Source: Bacteroidales bacterium (GTDB lineage Bacteria; Bacteroidota; Bacteroidia; Bacteroidales; UBA932). From it: a stretch of DNA of 64,000 bases. Made by a program: the position numbers and the translations under genes. Of this stretch, positions 16,324 to 27,034 are shown in pieces; positions within the stretch are counted from its first letter, which is position 1, and each line of letters opens with the position of its first letter. Location: assembly GCA_017454905.1 (NCBI GenBank), contig JAFTCB010000062.1, forward strand, positions 186,001-250,000. Direction: 5' to 3'. A model generated the notes under the pieces. It did no database searches, was not told the DNA's origin, and was given only the letters and a program-made list of their open reading frames with translations.

Positions 16324-18639
16324 CTACTTGACGCTGAACAGCGTCACCCGCCGGGCGCCCTGCTCGTCGATCAGGGTGAGCCGGTGGTCGCCGGGACCCG
16401 GATCCACGCGCAGTTCATGATCCCCGTTCCGCGTCTCTCCGACGAACAGGTCATCGATGTGCCAGTAGAGCGTCGCGGACGGATCGGAATGGGCCGCACG
16501 GAAGACCACCCCGTTCTTCTTCCCGGACAGGCTGCGCGTGATCACGAGCGAGATGCCCGGCTGGGGATAGATGATCTCGATCGGATTGATCTCCGAAGAT
16601 GCGGCATCGAAGAGCGGATGCTTCGGCGGCAGCGGCTTGTAGTCCAGGTGTTTCTGCATGTAGTACCACTCCTGCGCCGGGGGCAGCACGAAGCGGACTT
16701 CATTGCGCATCTGCTCCGGCGGGCAGCAGCTGGAGTTGACCTGCCAGCGCCCCTCCGGATCGAGGTGCACCAGCCGGTGGTAGCGGCACATGTCGGGCTG
16801 CTCGTCCACGTCGGGCACCCAGATGGTGTCCCGCTGCGGGCAGAGGTCCCCGGCCGGGAAGCCGCTGTCGTGGCAAACCTCGACCTGCGTCATCCCGTCC
16901 GTCGGTCGGGAGAACCAGGCAGAGCCGGGCAAAGCCGAGAAGACATCGAACATCACCGGTGCGGCATAGGACACGCCGGTCACGCCGGAACGGCCTTCGC
17001 CGTCACTGTTGCCCACCCACACGGCCACGACCCAGTCGCGGTTCACGCCCACGCTCCAGGCATCCCGGTTACCCCAGCTGGTGCCGGTCTTCCAGGCGAC
17101 CTTGCGCCCCGTTGAAAAATCCATCCAGGAGGCCTCCTCTTCGGGCCGGTTGGCGTTGGACAACGCGTCGAAAGTCAGGTAAGCGGCAGCCTTGCTGACC
17201 GGGATCCGGCGGACCGGGAGGTGGTCCCGCTGTCCGTCCGACAGATAGGCGAGCGCCTCGCAGACGGTATCCCCGGCGAGCTTCGCCGCCATGTAGTAAT
17301 ACGCCCGCGCGAGCGTCTCGATGGAAATTTCCGCGCCGCCCAGGATCAGCGACAGGCCATAGTGGTCCGCATCCTTGTCGATGGTGGTGAAACCCATCCC
17401 CTGCAGCACCTCCAGGAAGCGTTCCGCGCCGAACTGCTCCAGCATACGCACCGACGGGACATTGAGCGAGCGCTCGATCACTTCGTGCGCGGGCACCGCC
17501 CCGTCGAAACTGCGGCCGTAGTTGTGGGGAGAAAAATTATTATAATTGTAGGGCGTGTCCTTCACGAGCTGGGTGGGCAGGAGTTCGCCCGCATCGAGCA
17601 TCGCGGCATACAGCAGCGGTTTGAGCGTGGATCCGCTGGAGCGCGCCGCCGGGACCATGTCCACGTCGGTGCCGCGCACCCGGGGTGCGCAATTGCGCGT
17701 ATTGCCATAATAGGCCCGGACCTCTCCGGAATGCACATCCACCACCAGGATGCCCATGTTGTCCACCACATTGGTGCGGTACACTTCGTAATGGCGTTTC
17801 GCAATCGCGTTCACGCGCGCCTGCAAGGCAGCGTCCAAGGTGGTCGTGAACGGTCCGTCCCCCTGCTCGCGGCGGCAGCGCTCGAGCAGGTGATACGCCT
17901 CATCGGGCATGGGAAGCGGCTTGTCCGGCAAGGGCTCGTCCTTGGCCAGCATGCATTCGGTCCCGTCGATGACGCCCTTCTGCTCCAGCTTGTCCAGCAG
18001 GGAGTTGCGCTTCGCCAGCAGGCGGTCGCGCGCCCGTCCGGGATGGATCAGGCCGGGGGCGTTGGGCAGTACCGCGAGCATGGCACATTCACCCCAGGAG
18101 AGATCGTCCGCACTGCGGCCGAAATAGCGCCAGGCCGCGGCTTCCAGCCCGACGACATTGCCGCCGAAAGGCGCGTTGGACGCATACAGGAGCAGGATCT
18201 TGCGCTTGGTGCAGCGCATCTCCAGGCGGGTGGCGAGCACCATCTCGTACAGCTTTTCCGGCAGGGTGCGCGGCGCGCCGGGCCGGCTCAGCCGGATCAC
18301 CTGCATCGTCAGGGTGCTGGCCCCGCTGACCACCTCCCCCCGCGTGAGGTTCTGCACCAGGGCGCGTCCCGCCGAAAGGTAATCGATGCCCAGGTGCCAC
18401 CAGAAGCGCTTGTCTTCGTAGGTCACGATGCACCGGGCGAATTTTTCAGGGACATGGTCCGCCGGGGGAAAATACCACTGACCGTCCGCGGAGATCCGCG
18501 CCCCGAGCAGGGAGCCGTCCGCCGCGACCGCCGTCGCACTGACAGGAGCCCGGAACAAATTGCGCGGCAGACAGAACAAATACCAAATAATCAGCGCTAA
18601 TGGTATAGAAATCAGAAGTATTTTCTTAACTTTGTCCAT
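16324..18639 (-). CDS. pbpC: Penicillin-binding protein 1C
   Basis: A bifunctional peptidoglycan synthase anchored by one N-terminal helix (about residues 5-22). The transglycosylase domain (residues about 45-225) has EDKRFWWHLGID and GASTLTMQ. The transpeptidase domain (about 270-560) has SGSTLKPLLYA with the acylated Ser, SLNVPSV, and KTGTSWGN. The C-terminal about 90 residues match the PBP1C-specific beta domain. It is 771 residues long, normal for PbpC. The start at 18639 (MDKVKK) lies 8 bases from a TACATTTG box; the ATG at 18660 would be upstream of that box. Divergent from the A2M gene, the classic partnership. Confidence 0.95.
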   Translation of the reverse strand: MDKVKKILLISIPLALIIWYLFCLPRNLFRAPVSATAVAADGSLLGARISADGQWYFPPADHVPEKFARCIVTYEDKRFWWHLGIDYLSAGRALVQNLTRGEVVSGASTLTMQVIRLSRPGAPRTLPEKLYEMVLATRLEMRCTKRKILLLYASNAPFGGNVVGLEAAAWRYFGRSADDLSWGECAMLAVLPNAPGLIHPGRARDRLLAKRNSLLDKLEQKGVIDGTECMLAKDEPLPDKPLPMPDEAYHLLERCRREQGDGPFTTTLDAALQARVNAIAKRHYEVYRTNVVDNMGILVVDVHSGEVRAYYGNTRNCAPRVRGTDVDMVPAARSSGSTLKPLLYAAMLDAGELLPTQLVKDTPYNYNNFSPHNYGRSFDGAVPAHEVIERSLNVPSVRMLEQFGAERFLEVLQGMGFTTIDKDADHYGLSLILGGAEISIETLARAYYYMAAKLAGDTVCEALAYLSDGQRDHLPVRRIPVSKAAAYLTFDALSNANRPEEEASWMDFSTGRKVAWKTGTSWGNRDAWSVGVNRDWVVAVWVGNSDGEGRSGVTGVSYAAPVMFDVFSALPGSAWFSRPTDGMTQVEVCHDSGFPAGDLCPQRDTIWVPDVDEQPDMCRYHRLVHLDPEGRWQVNSSCCPPEQMRNEVRFVLPPAQEWYYMQKHLDYKPLPPKHPLFDAASSEINPIEIIYPQPGISLVITRSLSGKKNGVVFRAAHSDPSATLYWHIDDLFVGETRNGDHELRVDPGPGDHRLTLIDEQGARRVTLFSVK
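18627..18634 (+). promoter_or_regulatory. -7 promoter box of the A2M gene
   Basis: TAACTTTG on the plus strand, ending 33 bases before the A2M ATG at 18668. It lies inside the first codons of the divergent pbpC gene, so the two promoters are interlocked. Confidence 0.5.
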
Positions 18640-18647
18640 AGACTGAA

Positions 18648-18655
18648 CAAATGTA
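18648..18655 (-). promoter_or_regulatory. -7 promoter box of pbpC
   Basis: The minus strand reads TACATTTG, ending 8 bases before the pbpC ATG at 18639. It sits within the expected untranslated leader of the divergent A2M mRNA. Confidence 0.5.
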
Positions 18656-18667
18656 ATCATTTTTCCT

Positions 18668-21600
18668 ATGAAAACAGCCCGTTACTTCTTATTGCTGGTT
18701 GCTTCAGCCGGCTTGTTGCTGACCGCCTGCCAGGGCGGCGGAGGCAAGAAAACCGTCGGGCCATCCGTTTCCGCCGTCGCCGGCGAGACCGCGATGACCT
18801 TGAACAATGAAGGGACAGCACCCACCGGGGACGACATCGACCCCGAAGTGCCGACCATCCGCTTCATCAGCAAGGGCTCCATCCTGCCTTCCGCAGGAGG
18901 ACTTGACCTGCTCTTCGGCTCCGTTTCCTACGCTCAGGCGCAGGTACGGGTCAAGAAAGTCTACAGCAACAACATCCTGCAGTTCCTCCAGCTCGACGAC
19001 TACGAGACCCGCTACGAACTCTACAAGGTGGCCGGGACCGTGGCCGACACGACCCTCGTGCTGGGCGACAAGGATGCGGACCACATCCGCGAATACCGCA
19101 CCTACGGGCTGAGCCTCGACGAACTCATCAAGCCGGAGCCCGGCGCCATCTACCACATCGAGATCCGCGGCCGCGAGCCGCTCGTGGAAGAGGACTTCTG
19201 GGACAGCGACACGTATTTCGGGGACTATGATACCTATGAGCAGCGCTGCGTCGACCTGCTCGCCAGCGACCTGGCGCTGATCGCCAAGCGCGGCGACGCG
19301 GGCACGGAAGTATTCGCATACAACATCCTCACCGGCAAGCCCGTTTCCGGCGCACGCATCAAACTCTATGACTTCGTGCAGCAGGAGCTCGCCAAAGGCC
19401 AGACCGACCGGGAAGGACACGTCTCCTTCCCCGCCTCCGGCGAAGGCCGCTTCGTCGTCGCCACGAACGGCAAGCAATACGCCTACCTCGACCTCAAGAA
19501 CGAGAAGGCGCTGTCCACCAGCAATTTCGACGTCAGCGGCACCACCCACGAAGCCGGCATCAAGGCCTACATCTTCGGGGAGCGCGGCGTCTGGCGTCCC
19601 GGCGACACCCTGCATGTCAGCGTGGTCACGCTCTTCGACGACACGCCCCTGCCGGAAGGCCATCCCATCACGGCGCAGCTGCGCAATCCCGACGGCCAGG
19701 TGACCCAGTCCCTGACGGAGCGCAGCACCGCTTCCAACATGTACCACTTCCCGTTCACGACTGCCGAGGACGCCCCGTCCGGCCGCTGGCGCGTTGATGT
19801 CAACGTGGGCGGGCAGACGTTCAGCAAGACCCTCCGCGTCGAGACCATCAAGCCCAACAAGCTCGACATCACCCTGCACTTCGACAAGGATTACGTCACG
19901 CCGTCCGGCGATGACCGCGGCGACATCGCCGTGGCCTGGCTCTACGGTGCCCCGGGCAGCAACCTCAAGATCAACGGTACGCTCGAACTGTCCTCCGCCT
20001 CCACTTCCTTCAAGGGCTGGGAGGACTACGACTTCCGCGACGACGCCCGCAGCTTCGAAAGCCAGACGCTCTACTACAATGATTTCAAGACCAATGAGGA
20101 AGGCCACGCCTACATCAACGCCAACTGCGACCTCAACAAAGCCTCCATCCCGGGCATGCTGACGGCCGGGTTCACCTTCCGCGCCTTCGAGCCAAGCGGC
20201 GAATTCAGCACCAGTTTCCAGAGTGTCCGGATGTCCCCGTTCAGCACCTATGTCGGCCTCAAGACCGAGCTGGACAAGAGCCGCTGGGGCGAGGAATTCA
20301 TCCAGGCCGGCAAGGCCCACAAGTTCGATGTGGCCACGGTCAATCCCGACGGCAAGGGCGTGAGCACGAGCTGGCTGCACGCCGAAGTGTACCATGTGGA
20401 CTGGGATTGGTGGTGGAACGCCTCCGGCGAGATCGCCAGCTACATGGCGGGCAAGAGCAAGGAACTCCTCTTCGAGAAGACCTTCTCCACAACCAACGGC
20501 AAGGGCAGCTTCAGCTATGACTGGGAAGACGCCCCGAACGGCCTGTACTACATCCGCGTCACCGACACCCGCGGCGGACACGCCGCTTCCATGCTCTGCG
20601 AGGTCAACGAGGGCGTGGCCACGGATGCTTCCGAGGGCTCCACGCAGCTCAACATGCTGATCGACAAGGAGAAATACGCCGTCGGCGAGACCGCCCGCAT
20701 CACGATCCCGTCCGCCGCAGGCACCAGCGCCCTCGTCTCCATCGAGAAGGGCGGCAAGGTCCTGAGCACCCGCCGCGTGGACTGCTTCGCCGGCAGCACG
20801 GAGATCCGCATCCCCATCACGAAGGAGATGATGCCGAACGCCTACGCGAACATCGCCCTCATCCAGCCGCACGGCAATGTCCACAACGACGCCCCGATCC
20901 GCCTGTACGGTGTCCAGAACATCAACGTGGAGGATGCCTCCTCCCGCCTGCACCCGGTCCTCGACATCCCGGCCGAGACCAAGCCCGAATCCACCCTCCA
21001 GTTCAAGGTCAAGGAAGAAGGCGGACACGCGATGAGCTACATCGTCGCCCTCGTGGACGAGGGCCTGCTCAACCTCACCGGCTTCAAGACCCCGGACGCC
21101 TGGTCTTCCTTCTATGCCAAGGAGGCCCTGCGCGTACGCACCTGGGATGAATATGATTCCATCATCGGCGCCTACGGCGGCCACATCGAGCAGCTGTTCG
21201 CCATCGGCGGTGACCAGGAAAGCAACGCGCCGCTGAAACGCCAGGGTGCCGACCGCTTCAAACCGGTGGTCGCCTACCTCGGTCCCTTCGACCTGAAGGC
21301 CGGCAAGACCGCGACCCACAGCGTCGAGGTGCCGCAGTACATCGGATCGCTGCGCGCCATGATCATCGCCACGGACGGCAAGGCCCAGGGCAGCGCCTCC
21401 AAGGACGTCGCCGTGACCCAGCCCGTGATGGTCCAGGCCACCCTGCCGCGTACCCTGAGCATCGGCGAGACCATCCGCATCCCGTCCACCGTCATCGCCC
21501 TCAAGGACGGTGTCGGCAATGTCAAGCTCGACATCCAGGCCGACAACCTGATGACGGTCAAGGGTCCTTCGACCCTCGAAGTCAATGTCCCGAAGGCCGG

Positions 21601-23230
21601 ACAGCAGGTGGAATACTTCGAAGTCCAGGTCGGCGAGCAGACCGGCATCGGCCATGTGACCGTGACCGCCAAGTCCGGCTCCGACAAGTCCGTCAGCCGC
21701 GTGGAGATCGACATCCTCAACCCCAACCCGCCTGTCACGCGCGCCCAGTCCTTCCTGCTGGACGGCGGCAAGAGCAAGGATGCCACGGCCGAACTCTTCG
21801 GCCTGCCCGGCACCAACAGCGTGACCGTGGAGCTCTCCTCCATCCCGGCCATCGACCTCGGCAGACGCCTCAAATACCTGACCGAGTACCCCTACGGCTG
21901 CGTCGAGCAGACCATCTCGGGCGCCTTCCCGCAGCTCTACCTCACCCAGGTCATGGATTGCGACGAGCACGTGACCAAGCGCACGTCCTACAATGTGACC
22001 GCCGCCATCAACCGGCTCCACAGCTACCGCCGTCCGGACGGTTCGCTGAGCTACTGGCCGGGCAGCTCGTCCTCCTCGTCGTTCGGCACCGCCTATGCCC
22101 TCCACTTCCTCCAGGAGGCGGAGAACCAGGGCTACGCCGTCCCCGCCGACCTCAAGGCCGGACTGGTACGCTACCTGTCAGGCAGCGTCGTGAACGACAA
22201 GAAAGAAGGTGAGTTCGTGCGGGCCTACGCCCTGTACGCCCTCGCCACCGCAGGCAAGCCGCAGCGCAGCGCGATGAACCTCCTGCGCGAGCAAGCCAAG
22301 AAGATGCCGCGCAGCGCCGTCTGGATGCTGGCGGGCGCTTTTGCCAGCGACGGCAAGAAGCAGGTGGCCACCTCGCTCATCAACGGCCTTCCCTACCTCG
22401 AGGCCAACGGCAGCGGCTACTACAACTACTACGGCAGCGAGGACCGCAACATGGCCATCGCCCTGCGCACCTCGATCCTGACCGGGCAGAAGGAGACCGC
22501 CTTCGAGCTGGCCGAGAAGATCGCGGCGCACCTCAACGATCCGCAGTACTACATGAGCACCCAGGCCACTGCCTGGTCGCTCTACGCGATCAGCGACTAC
22601 GCCCGCACCATCGCCGGCGGCGGTGTCAACGGCTCCGTCAAGGGACCTGACAAGACGTACAAACTGAGCACCGGCAAGGCCATCGCCAGCCAGGACATCG
22701 CCCTCGGGAACGAGGCGGCCAAGCTTCCGCTGACCCTGTCCAACAGCGGCAGCAACACCCTGCACGCCGTGGTGTCCGTGACGGGCATCCCCAAGGCCGG
22801 CACGGAGAAGGCGAAGTCATCCGGCCTGACGATGAAGATCAACTACATCGGCCCGGACGGCCAGCCCATCAAGGTGGATACCCTCTCCCGCGGCCGCAAC
22901 TTCAAGGCTGTCGTGACCGTGACCAACACCGGCTCCGCCGTGGCACGCGACCTCGCCCTTGCGCAGAAGTTCCCTTCCGGCTGGGAGATCCAGAACGACC
23001 GCCTGAACCGCGAGGACTTCAGCTATCCGGCCGGAGTCACTTACCAGGACATCCGCGACGACCGGGTCTACAGCTTCTTCGACCTGGGCGCCGGCCAGAG
23101 CGTGACCATCACCACCGGCCTCACGGCTACGTATCCGGGCAAGTTCTACCTGCCGGCCGTCAGCTGCGAAGCGATGTACGACGCCTCCATCTCCGCCCTT
23201 GTCCCGGGCAAGTGGACCGAGGTGAAGTAG
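18668..23230 (+). CDS. Bacterial alpha-2-macroglobulin lipoprotein
   Basis: A 1520-residue periplasmic lipoprotein (signal MKTARYFLLLVASAGLLLTAC). Bacterial A2Ms trap attacking proteases and are paired with PBP1C, whose gene is adjacent and divergent here. The thioester motif is present as YPYGCVEQTIS with Cys at about residue 1078, so covalent trapping should be possible. MG-type beta domains fill the N-terminal two thirds, with the Ala-rich alpha/alpha barrel after the thioester and a terminal receptor-like beta region. It is followed by a strong terminator. It is somewhat shorter than the 1800-1900-residue A2M proteins of many Bacteroides. Confidence 0.95.
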   Translation: MKTARYFLLLVASAGLLLTACQGGGGKKTVGPSVSAVAGETAMTLNNEGTAPTGDDIDPEVPTIRFISKGSILPSAGGLDLLFGSVSYAQAQVRVKKVYSNNILQFLQLDDYETRYELYKVAGTVADTTLVLGDKDADHIREYRTYGLSLDELIKPEPGAIYHIEIRGREPLVEEDFWDSDTYFGDYDTYEQRCVDLLASDLALIAKRGDAGTEVFAYNILTGKPVSGARIKLYDFVQQELAKGQTDREGHVSFPASGEGRFVVATNGKQYAYLDLKNEKALSTSNFDVSGTTHEAGIKAYIFGERGVWRPGDTLHVSVVTLFDDTPLPEGHPITAQLRNPDGQVTQSLTERSTASNMYHFPFTTAEDAPSGRWRVDVNVGGQTFSKTLRVETIKPNKLDITLHFDKDYVTPSGDDRGDIAVAWLYGAPGSNLKINGTLELSSASTSFKGWEDYDFRDDARSFESQTLYYNDFKTNEEGHAYINANCDLNKASIPGMLTAGFTFRAFEPSGEFSTSFQSVRMSPFSTYVGLKTELDKSRWGEEFIQAGKAHKFDVATVNPDGKGVSTSWLHAEVYHVDWDWWWNASGEIASYMAGKSKELLFEKTFSTTNGKGSFSYDWEDAPNGLYYIRVTDTRGGHAASMLCEVNEGVATDASEGSTQLNMLIDKEKYAVGETARITIPSAAGTSALVSIEKGGKVLSTRRVDCFAGSTEIRIPITKEMMPNAYANIALIQPHGNVHNDAPIRLYGVQNINVEDASSRLHPVLDIPAETKPESTLQFKVKEEGGHAMSYIVALVDEGLLNLTGFKTPDAWSSFYAKEALRVRTWDEYDSIIGAYGGHIEQLFAIGGDQESNAPLKRQGADRFKPVVAYLGPFDLKAGKTATHSVEVPQYIGSLRAMIIATDGKAQGSASKDVAVTQPVMVQATLPRTLSIGETIRIPSTVIALKDGVGNVKLDIQADNLMTVKGPSTLEVNVPKAGQQVEYFEVQVGEQTGIGHVTVTAKSGSDKSVSRVEIDILNPNPPVTRAQSFLLDGGKSKDATAELFGLPGTNSVTVELSSIPAIDLGRRLKYLTEYPYGCVEQTISGAFPQLYLTQVMDCDEHVTKRTSYNVTAAINRLHSYRRPDGSLSYWPGSSSSSSFGTAYALHFLQEAENQGYAVPADLKAGLVRYLSGSVVNDKKEGEFVRAYALYALATAGKPQRSAMNLLREQAKKMPRSAVWMLAGAFASDGKKQVATSLINGLPYLEANGSGYYNYYGSEDRNMAIALRTSILTGQKETAFELAEKIAAHLNDPQYYMSTQATAWSLYAISDYARTIAGGGVNGSVKGPDKTYKLSTGKAIASQDIALGNEAAKLPLTLSNSGSNTLHAVVSVTGIPKAGTEKAKSSGLTMKINYIGPDGQPIKVDTLSRGRNFKAVVTVTNTGSAVARDLALAQKFPSGWEIQNDRLNREDFSYPAGVTYQDIRDDRVYSFFDLGAGQSVTITTGLTATYPGKFYLPAVSCEAMYDASISALVPGKWTEVK

Positions 23231-23239
23231 TTGGACTGC

Positions 23240-23279
23240 AAACAAAGAAGCCCGGCCAGTCGGCCGGGCTTCTTTGTTT
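23240..23279. terminator. Bidirectional intrinsic terminator between A2M and the nucleoside kinase
   Basis: A perfect 18-bp stem (AAACAAAGAAGCCCGGCC at 23240-23257, complement at 23262-23279) with a 4-base loop. A- and T-rich ends on each side make it work for both convergent genes. Confidence 0.95.
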
Positions 23280-24271
23280 TATAACGTCTGTCCGCCGATG
23301 AACTCGCGCATGATCGAGGTCGGCGGGATCGCCGCGATCTCCATGGGCTTGAGGGCACGGACATGCTGGAGGAAGTCCAGCAGGGACGTCGCCTTCGCGT
23401 AGGCCGGAGAAGACTCGCTGACGCCGCAGAGCAGCGGCTCCGCATAATATTTCAGCAGCGGCAGGTCATATAGTGTGGAAGAATTGAAGACGACATCCGC
23501 ATTCTCCTCATAAGGGAAGATGTTGCGGACTTCGCCGCGGCGCACGGACGGCCAGCGGAGGATGTTGTCCTCCGGGGAGATGCCGCGGGTGCGGTTGTCA
23601 CGCACGATGCGGCGCAGCAGCCGTTTGTCCGTGGTGGAGCCGTGGTCCTTCTCGCCGCCCGGCAGGGCCGAAAGGGCGGAGATGTAGATGTTGAAAATGC
23701 GGTCGCGCGGGATGGCCGGAGTCAGCGCGGGATTGAGGGCGTGGATGCCTTCCATGAAAAGGATGTCCCCCTCTTCCATCCGGAGCCGGTTGCCGGTGAA
23801 GGTGCGGCAGCCCGCCTTGAAGTCGAATTTGGGGATCTCCACTTCCTTGCCGGCCAGCAGGTCGGTGAGCTGCTCGTTGAGGAAGGCCACGTCCATGGCG
23901 GCAAGCGCCTCGTAGTCGCGTTCGCCGTTCTCGTCGATGGGCGTGTCGTCCCGGTTCACGAAATAATTGTCCAGCTCGATGACCTTCGGCTTGAGGCCGA
24001 GCACGCGGGCTTGCTGCGCGATGCGCAGCGAAGAACTGGTCTTGCCGCTGGAGGAGGGCCCGGACATCATCACGATGCGGCAGCGGTTCCGTTTCCAGAA
24101 GATCTGGTCGGCGGCCTGGGCGTACAGGCGCTCCTGCCGGGCCTCGCAGAGGTTGATCAGTTCGATGGCCTTGCCGGCATCCAGGGTTTCGTTGACGATT
24201 TCCAGTGACGTGATGCCGATGGCCTGGCACCATTCTTTGTACTCCGCACGTGCGGCTTCAATCTTGGTCAT
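23279..24271 (-). CDS. Uridine kinase-like nucleoside kinase
   Basis: A 330-residue P-loop kinase of the uridine kinase/phosphoribulokinase family, likely acting in nucleoside salvage. Seen are Walker A SGPSSSGKTSSSLRIA, the ELDNYFVNRDDTP segment that follows beta 2, and DILFMEGIHALNP. Many Bacteroidales homologues carry about 200 extra N-terminal residues resembling the threonyl-tRNA synthetase TGS/second-additional domains; those are not present here, since the ATG at 24271 overlaps the uvrA stop as ATGA and the upstream frame is a uvrA shadow. Translational coupling to uvrA is therefore likely. Confidence 0.88.
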   Translation of the reverse strand: MTKIEAARAEYKEWCQAIGITSLEIVNETLDAGKAIELINLCEARQERLYAQAADQIFWKRNRCRIVMMSGPSSSGKTSSSLRIAQQARVLGLKPKVIELDNYFVNRDDTPIDENGERDYEALAAMDVAFLNEQLTDLLAGKEVEIPKFDFKAGCRTFTGNRLRMEEGDILFMEGIHALNPALTPAIPRDRIFNIYISALSALPGGEKDHGSTTDKRLLRRIVRDNRTRGISPEDNILRWPSVRRGEVRNIFPYEENADVVFNSSTLYDLPLLKYYAEPLLCGVSESSPAYAKATSLLDFLQHVRALKPMEIAAIPPTSIMREFIGGQTL

Positions 24272-26979
24272 AAGAGTTCTTTTAAGAAAGGTCCCGTGAC
24301 CGACGCCGGATCGGCGGCGATCTGTTCGGGGGTTCCGGTTGCTATAATCCTGCCGCCGGCGGCGCCTCCGCCGGGGCCCATGTCGATCAGATAATCCACG
24401 GACTTGAGCACGTCGAGGTTGTGCTCGATCACGACCACCGTATTGCCCTGGTCCACCAGACGCTGGAGCACCGACATCAGGACCTTGATGTCCTCGAAGT
24501 GCAGGCCGGTGGTGGGCTCGTCCAGCATGTAGAGGGTGTTGCCGGTGGCCTTGCGGGCAAGTTCGGCCGCCAGTTTCATCCGCTGGCTCTCCCCGCCGGA
24601 CAGGGTCACGGCGGACTGTCCGAGGTGGACGTATCCCAGGCCCACGTCCACGAGCGCCTTGAGTTTGGGCGCGATCTTGGGGTGGGACTTGAAGAATTCG
24701 TAGGCTTCGGAGATGGGCATCTCCAGGACATCCCCGATGCTCTTGCCCTTGTATTTGACGGCGAGGGTATCCTCCTTGTAGCGCTTGCCGCCGCAGGCGT
24801 CGCAGCAGACATTGACCGACGGGAGGAAATTCATCTCGATCACCTTGATGCCGGCGCCCTTGCACTCCTCGCAGCGTCCGCCCGGGACGTTGAACGAGAA
24901 GCGGCCGGCCTTGAAGCCGCGGACCTTGGCGTCGGGCGTATCCTCGAACAGGGCGCGGATATCGTTGAACACCCCGGTGAACGTGGCCGGGTTGGATCGC
25001 GGCGTGCGGCCGATCGGGCTCTGGTCGATCTCGATGACCTTGTCAATATTCTCCACTCCCTCAATCGTGCCGTAGGGAAGCGGTTTCTCCTTGAAATGAT
25101 AGAATTTGCCCTTGAGGATGGGCATCAGGGTCTCGTTGATGAGCGAGGACTTGCCGGAGCCGCTGACTCCGCTGATTCCGATCAGCACGCCCAGCGGGAA
25201 CTCCACGGTGACATCCTTGAGGTTGTTGCCGCGCGCACCGCGCAGGGTCAGGGAAAGGCCGTTCCCGCGACGGCGGGAAGACGGGATCCCGATGGGGTTG
25301 GTGACCGGCCGGGCGGGGCCGCTGTAGCAGATCTCGCCGCCGTGCTCGCCGGCGCCGGGGCCGACGTCCACGATCCAGTCCGCCGCCCGCATCGTCTCCT
25401 CGTCATGCTCCACGACGATTACGGTATTGCCCTCGTCGCGCAGTTTCTTCAGGGAGTCCAGGAGCTTGCGGTTGTCCCGCTGGTGGAGGCCGATGCTCGG
25501 CTCATCCAGGATATAGATCACGTTGACCAGCTTGGACCCGATCTGCGTGGCCAGGCGGATGCGCTGCCCTTCTCCGCCGGACAGCGATGCGGTCGGGCGG
25601 TCCAGGCTCAGGTAGTCCAGACCGACGTCCAGCAGGAAGCGGACGCGGTCGGAGAGTTCCTTGAGGATATCGCGGGCGATGGCGTTCTCCCGCTTGCCGA
25701 ATTTCCCGGGCAGCGTCTGCAGCCAGGCGGACAGGTCGCTGATCTCCATCGCGCTGACCTCGGCGATGTCCTTGCCGTCGATGCGGAAGCAGCGCGTATG
25801 CGGTCCCAGGCGGGTCCCGTGGCAGACGGGGCAGACGACCTTGTCCTCGATGTCCCCGACGACACCTTCCCAGTTGACCATTTCGCTTTGCGGGCCGTCC
25901 CCGACCCGGTAGAACTCGTCGGAGCCGTAGACCAGCAGCGTGACCATCTCGTCGGGAAGGGCGGCGATGGGCTCGTACAGGGAGAAATTGTGCTTGCGCG
26001 AAATGGCGCGGACAAGTTCGAACTTGCGCCCGTCGCGCAGGCGGCCCAGCGGGGCGATGCCTCCGTCGGCGATGGATTTACCGGGATCGGGGACGATGGT
26101 GTCCAGGCTCACGTCCGGCACGGTCCCCAGGCCCTTGCAGTGCGGGCAATAGCCTTCCGGCGAATTGAAGGAGAAGGTGTGCGGGGCCGGCTCCTGCAGG
26201 GAGATCCCGTTCTCGGGATCCACCAGGTGCTTGGAATAATGGTGCAGGCGGCCGCTCTCCATCTCCAGGACGGCGACCGAACCCTTGCCGATCCCCAGGG
26301 CCGAAGCCACGGAACTGCGCACGCGCGCCTCGTCTCCTTCGGCGGGTTTGAGCTTATCGACGACCAGCTCGATGAAATGCCCCTTGTAGCGGTCCACGGC
26401 CTCGACATCGTTGAGGTCCTGGATCTCGCCGTCGATGCGCACCTGCAGATAGCCTTTCTTGCGGAGCGACTCGAACAGCTCCCGGTAGTGGCCCTTGCGG
26501 CCGCGCACCAGCGGAGCGAGCAGCAGGCATTTCTGCCCGCGGAACTCCTGCAGGATCAGATCCACGATCTGCGCGTCGGTGTAGCGGACCATCTCCTTGC
26601 CGGAGACCGGGGAATAGGCGGTGGAGGCGCGGGCATACAGCAGGCGGAGGAAATCCGAGATCTCCGTGATCGTGCCGACCGTCGAGCGCGGGTTGCTGCC
26701 CGTCGTCTTCTGCTCGATGGCGATGATCGGGCTCAGGCCGGAAATGCTTTCCACCTGGGGCTTTTCCAGGATGCCCATGAAATGCTTGGCGTAGGGGGAA
26801 AGCGTGTTCATGTAGCGCCGCTGCCCTTCTGCATAGAGGGTATCGAAAGCCAGCGAGGACTTCCCGCTGCCGCTGATCCCGGTAATCACGATGAATTTAC
26901 GGCGCGGAAGGTCCACGTCGATGTTCTTCAGATTGTGCGCCCGGGCGCCGCGGATTTCGATCTTTCCGTCTTTGGACAT
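24268..26979 (-). CDS. uvrA: Excinuclease ABC subunit A
   Basis: The damage-recognition ATPase of nucleotide excision repair, working with UvrB and UvrC. Two ABC modules are seen: Walker [16 protein letters not shown] with [12 protein letters not shown], and [15 protein letters not shown] with [12 protein letters not shown]. Zinc-binding pairs include [26 protein letters not shown] and [10 protein letters not shown]. The 903-residue length is slightly below the usual 940. The start is placed at [11 protein letters not shown] (26979) because the alternative ATG at 26991 lies inside the -7 box at 26989-26996. The following gene overlaps by ATGA. Confidence 0.97.
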   Translation of the reverse strand: MSKDGKIEIRGARAHNLKNIDVDLPRRKFIVITGISGSGKSSLAFDTLYAEGQRRYMNTLSPYAKHFMGILEKPQVESISGLSPIIAIEQKTTGSNPRSTVGTITEISDFLRLLYARASTAYSPVSGKEMVRYTDAQIVDLILQEFRGQKCLLLAPLVRGRKGHYRELFESLRKKGYLQVRIDGEIQDLNDVEAVDRYKGHFIELVVDKLKPAEGDEARVRSSVASALGIGKGSVAVLEMESGRLHHYSKHLVDPENGISLQEPAPHTFSFNSPEGYCPHCKGLGTVPDVSLDTIVPDPGKSIADGGIAPLGRLRDGRKFELVRAISRKHNFSLYEPIAALPDEMVTLLVYGSDEFYRVGDGPQSEMVNWEGVVGDIEDKVVCPVCHGTRLGPHTRCFRIDGKDIAEVSAMEISDLSAWLQTLPGKFGKRENAIARDILKELSDRVRFLLDVGLDYLSLDRPTASLSGGEGQRIRLATQIGSKLVNVIYILDEPSIGLHQRDNRKLLDSLKKLRDEGNTVIVVEHDEETMRAADWIVDVGPGAGEHGGEICYSGPARPVTNPIGIPSSRRRGNGLSLTLRGARGNNLKDVTVEFPLGVLIGISGVSGSGKSSLINETLMPILKGKFYHFKEKPLPYGTIEGVENIDKVIEIDQSPIGRTPRSNPATFTGVFNDIRALFEDTPDAKVRGFKAGRFSFNVPGGRCEECKGAGIKVIEMNFLPSVNVCCDACGGKRYKEDTLAVKYKGKSIGDVLEMPISEAYEFFKSHPKIAPKLKALVDVGLGYVHLGQSAVTLSGGESQRMKLAAELARKATGNTLYMLDEPTTGLHFEDIKVLMSVLQRLVDQGNTVVVIEHNLDVLKSVDYLIDMGPGGGAAGGRIIATGTPEQIAADPASVTGPFLKELL

Positions 26980-26988
26980 AAAGGATGA

Positions 26989-26996
26989 CAAAGTTA
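26989..26996 (-). promoter_or_regulatory. -7 promoter box of uvrA
   Basis: The minus strand reads TAACTTTG, ending 9 bases before the ATG at 26979. The same octamer on the plus strand at 27010-27017 serves the divergent EamA gene. Confidence 0.55.
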
Positions 26997-27009
26997 CTTA
27001 TAAATTTCG

Positions 27010-27017
27010 TAACTTTG
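27010..27017 (+). promoter_or_regulatory. -7 promoter box of the EamA-S41-RecO operon
   Basis: TAACTTTG, ending 17 bases before the ATG at 27035. It is 13 bases from the divergent uvrA box. Confidence 0.55.
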
Positions 27018-27034
27018 TCCAAATATTTATCGAT

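Noticed and set aside
18704-22105. A 1133-codon open frame antisense to the A2M gene
   Set aside because: It is a shadow of GC-rich codon bias. Its translation is low complexity (Gly, Val, Asp, Ala, His) with no domain, while the plus strand has a complete A2M with signal peptide and thioester.
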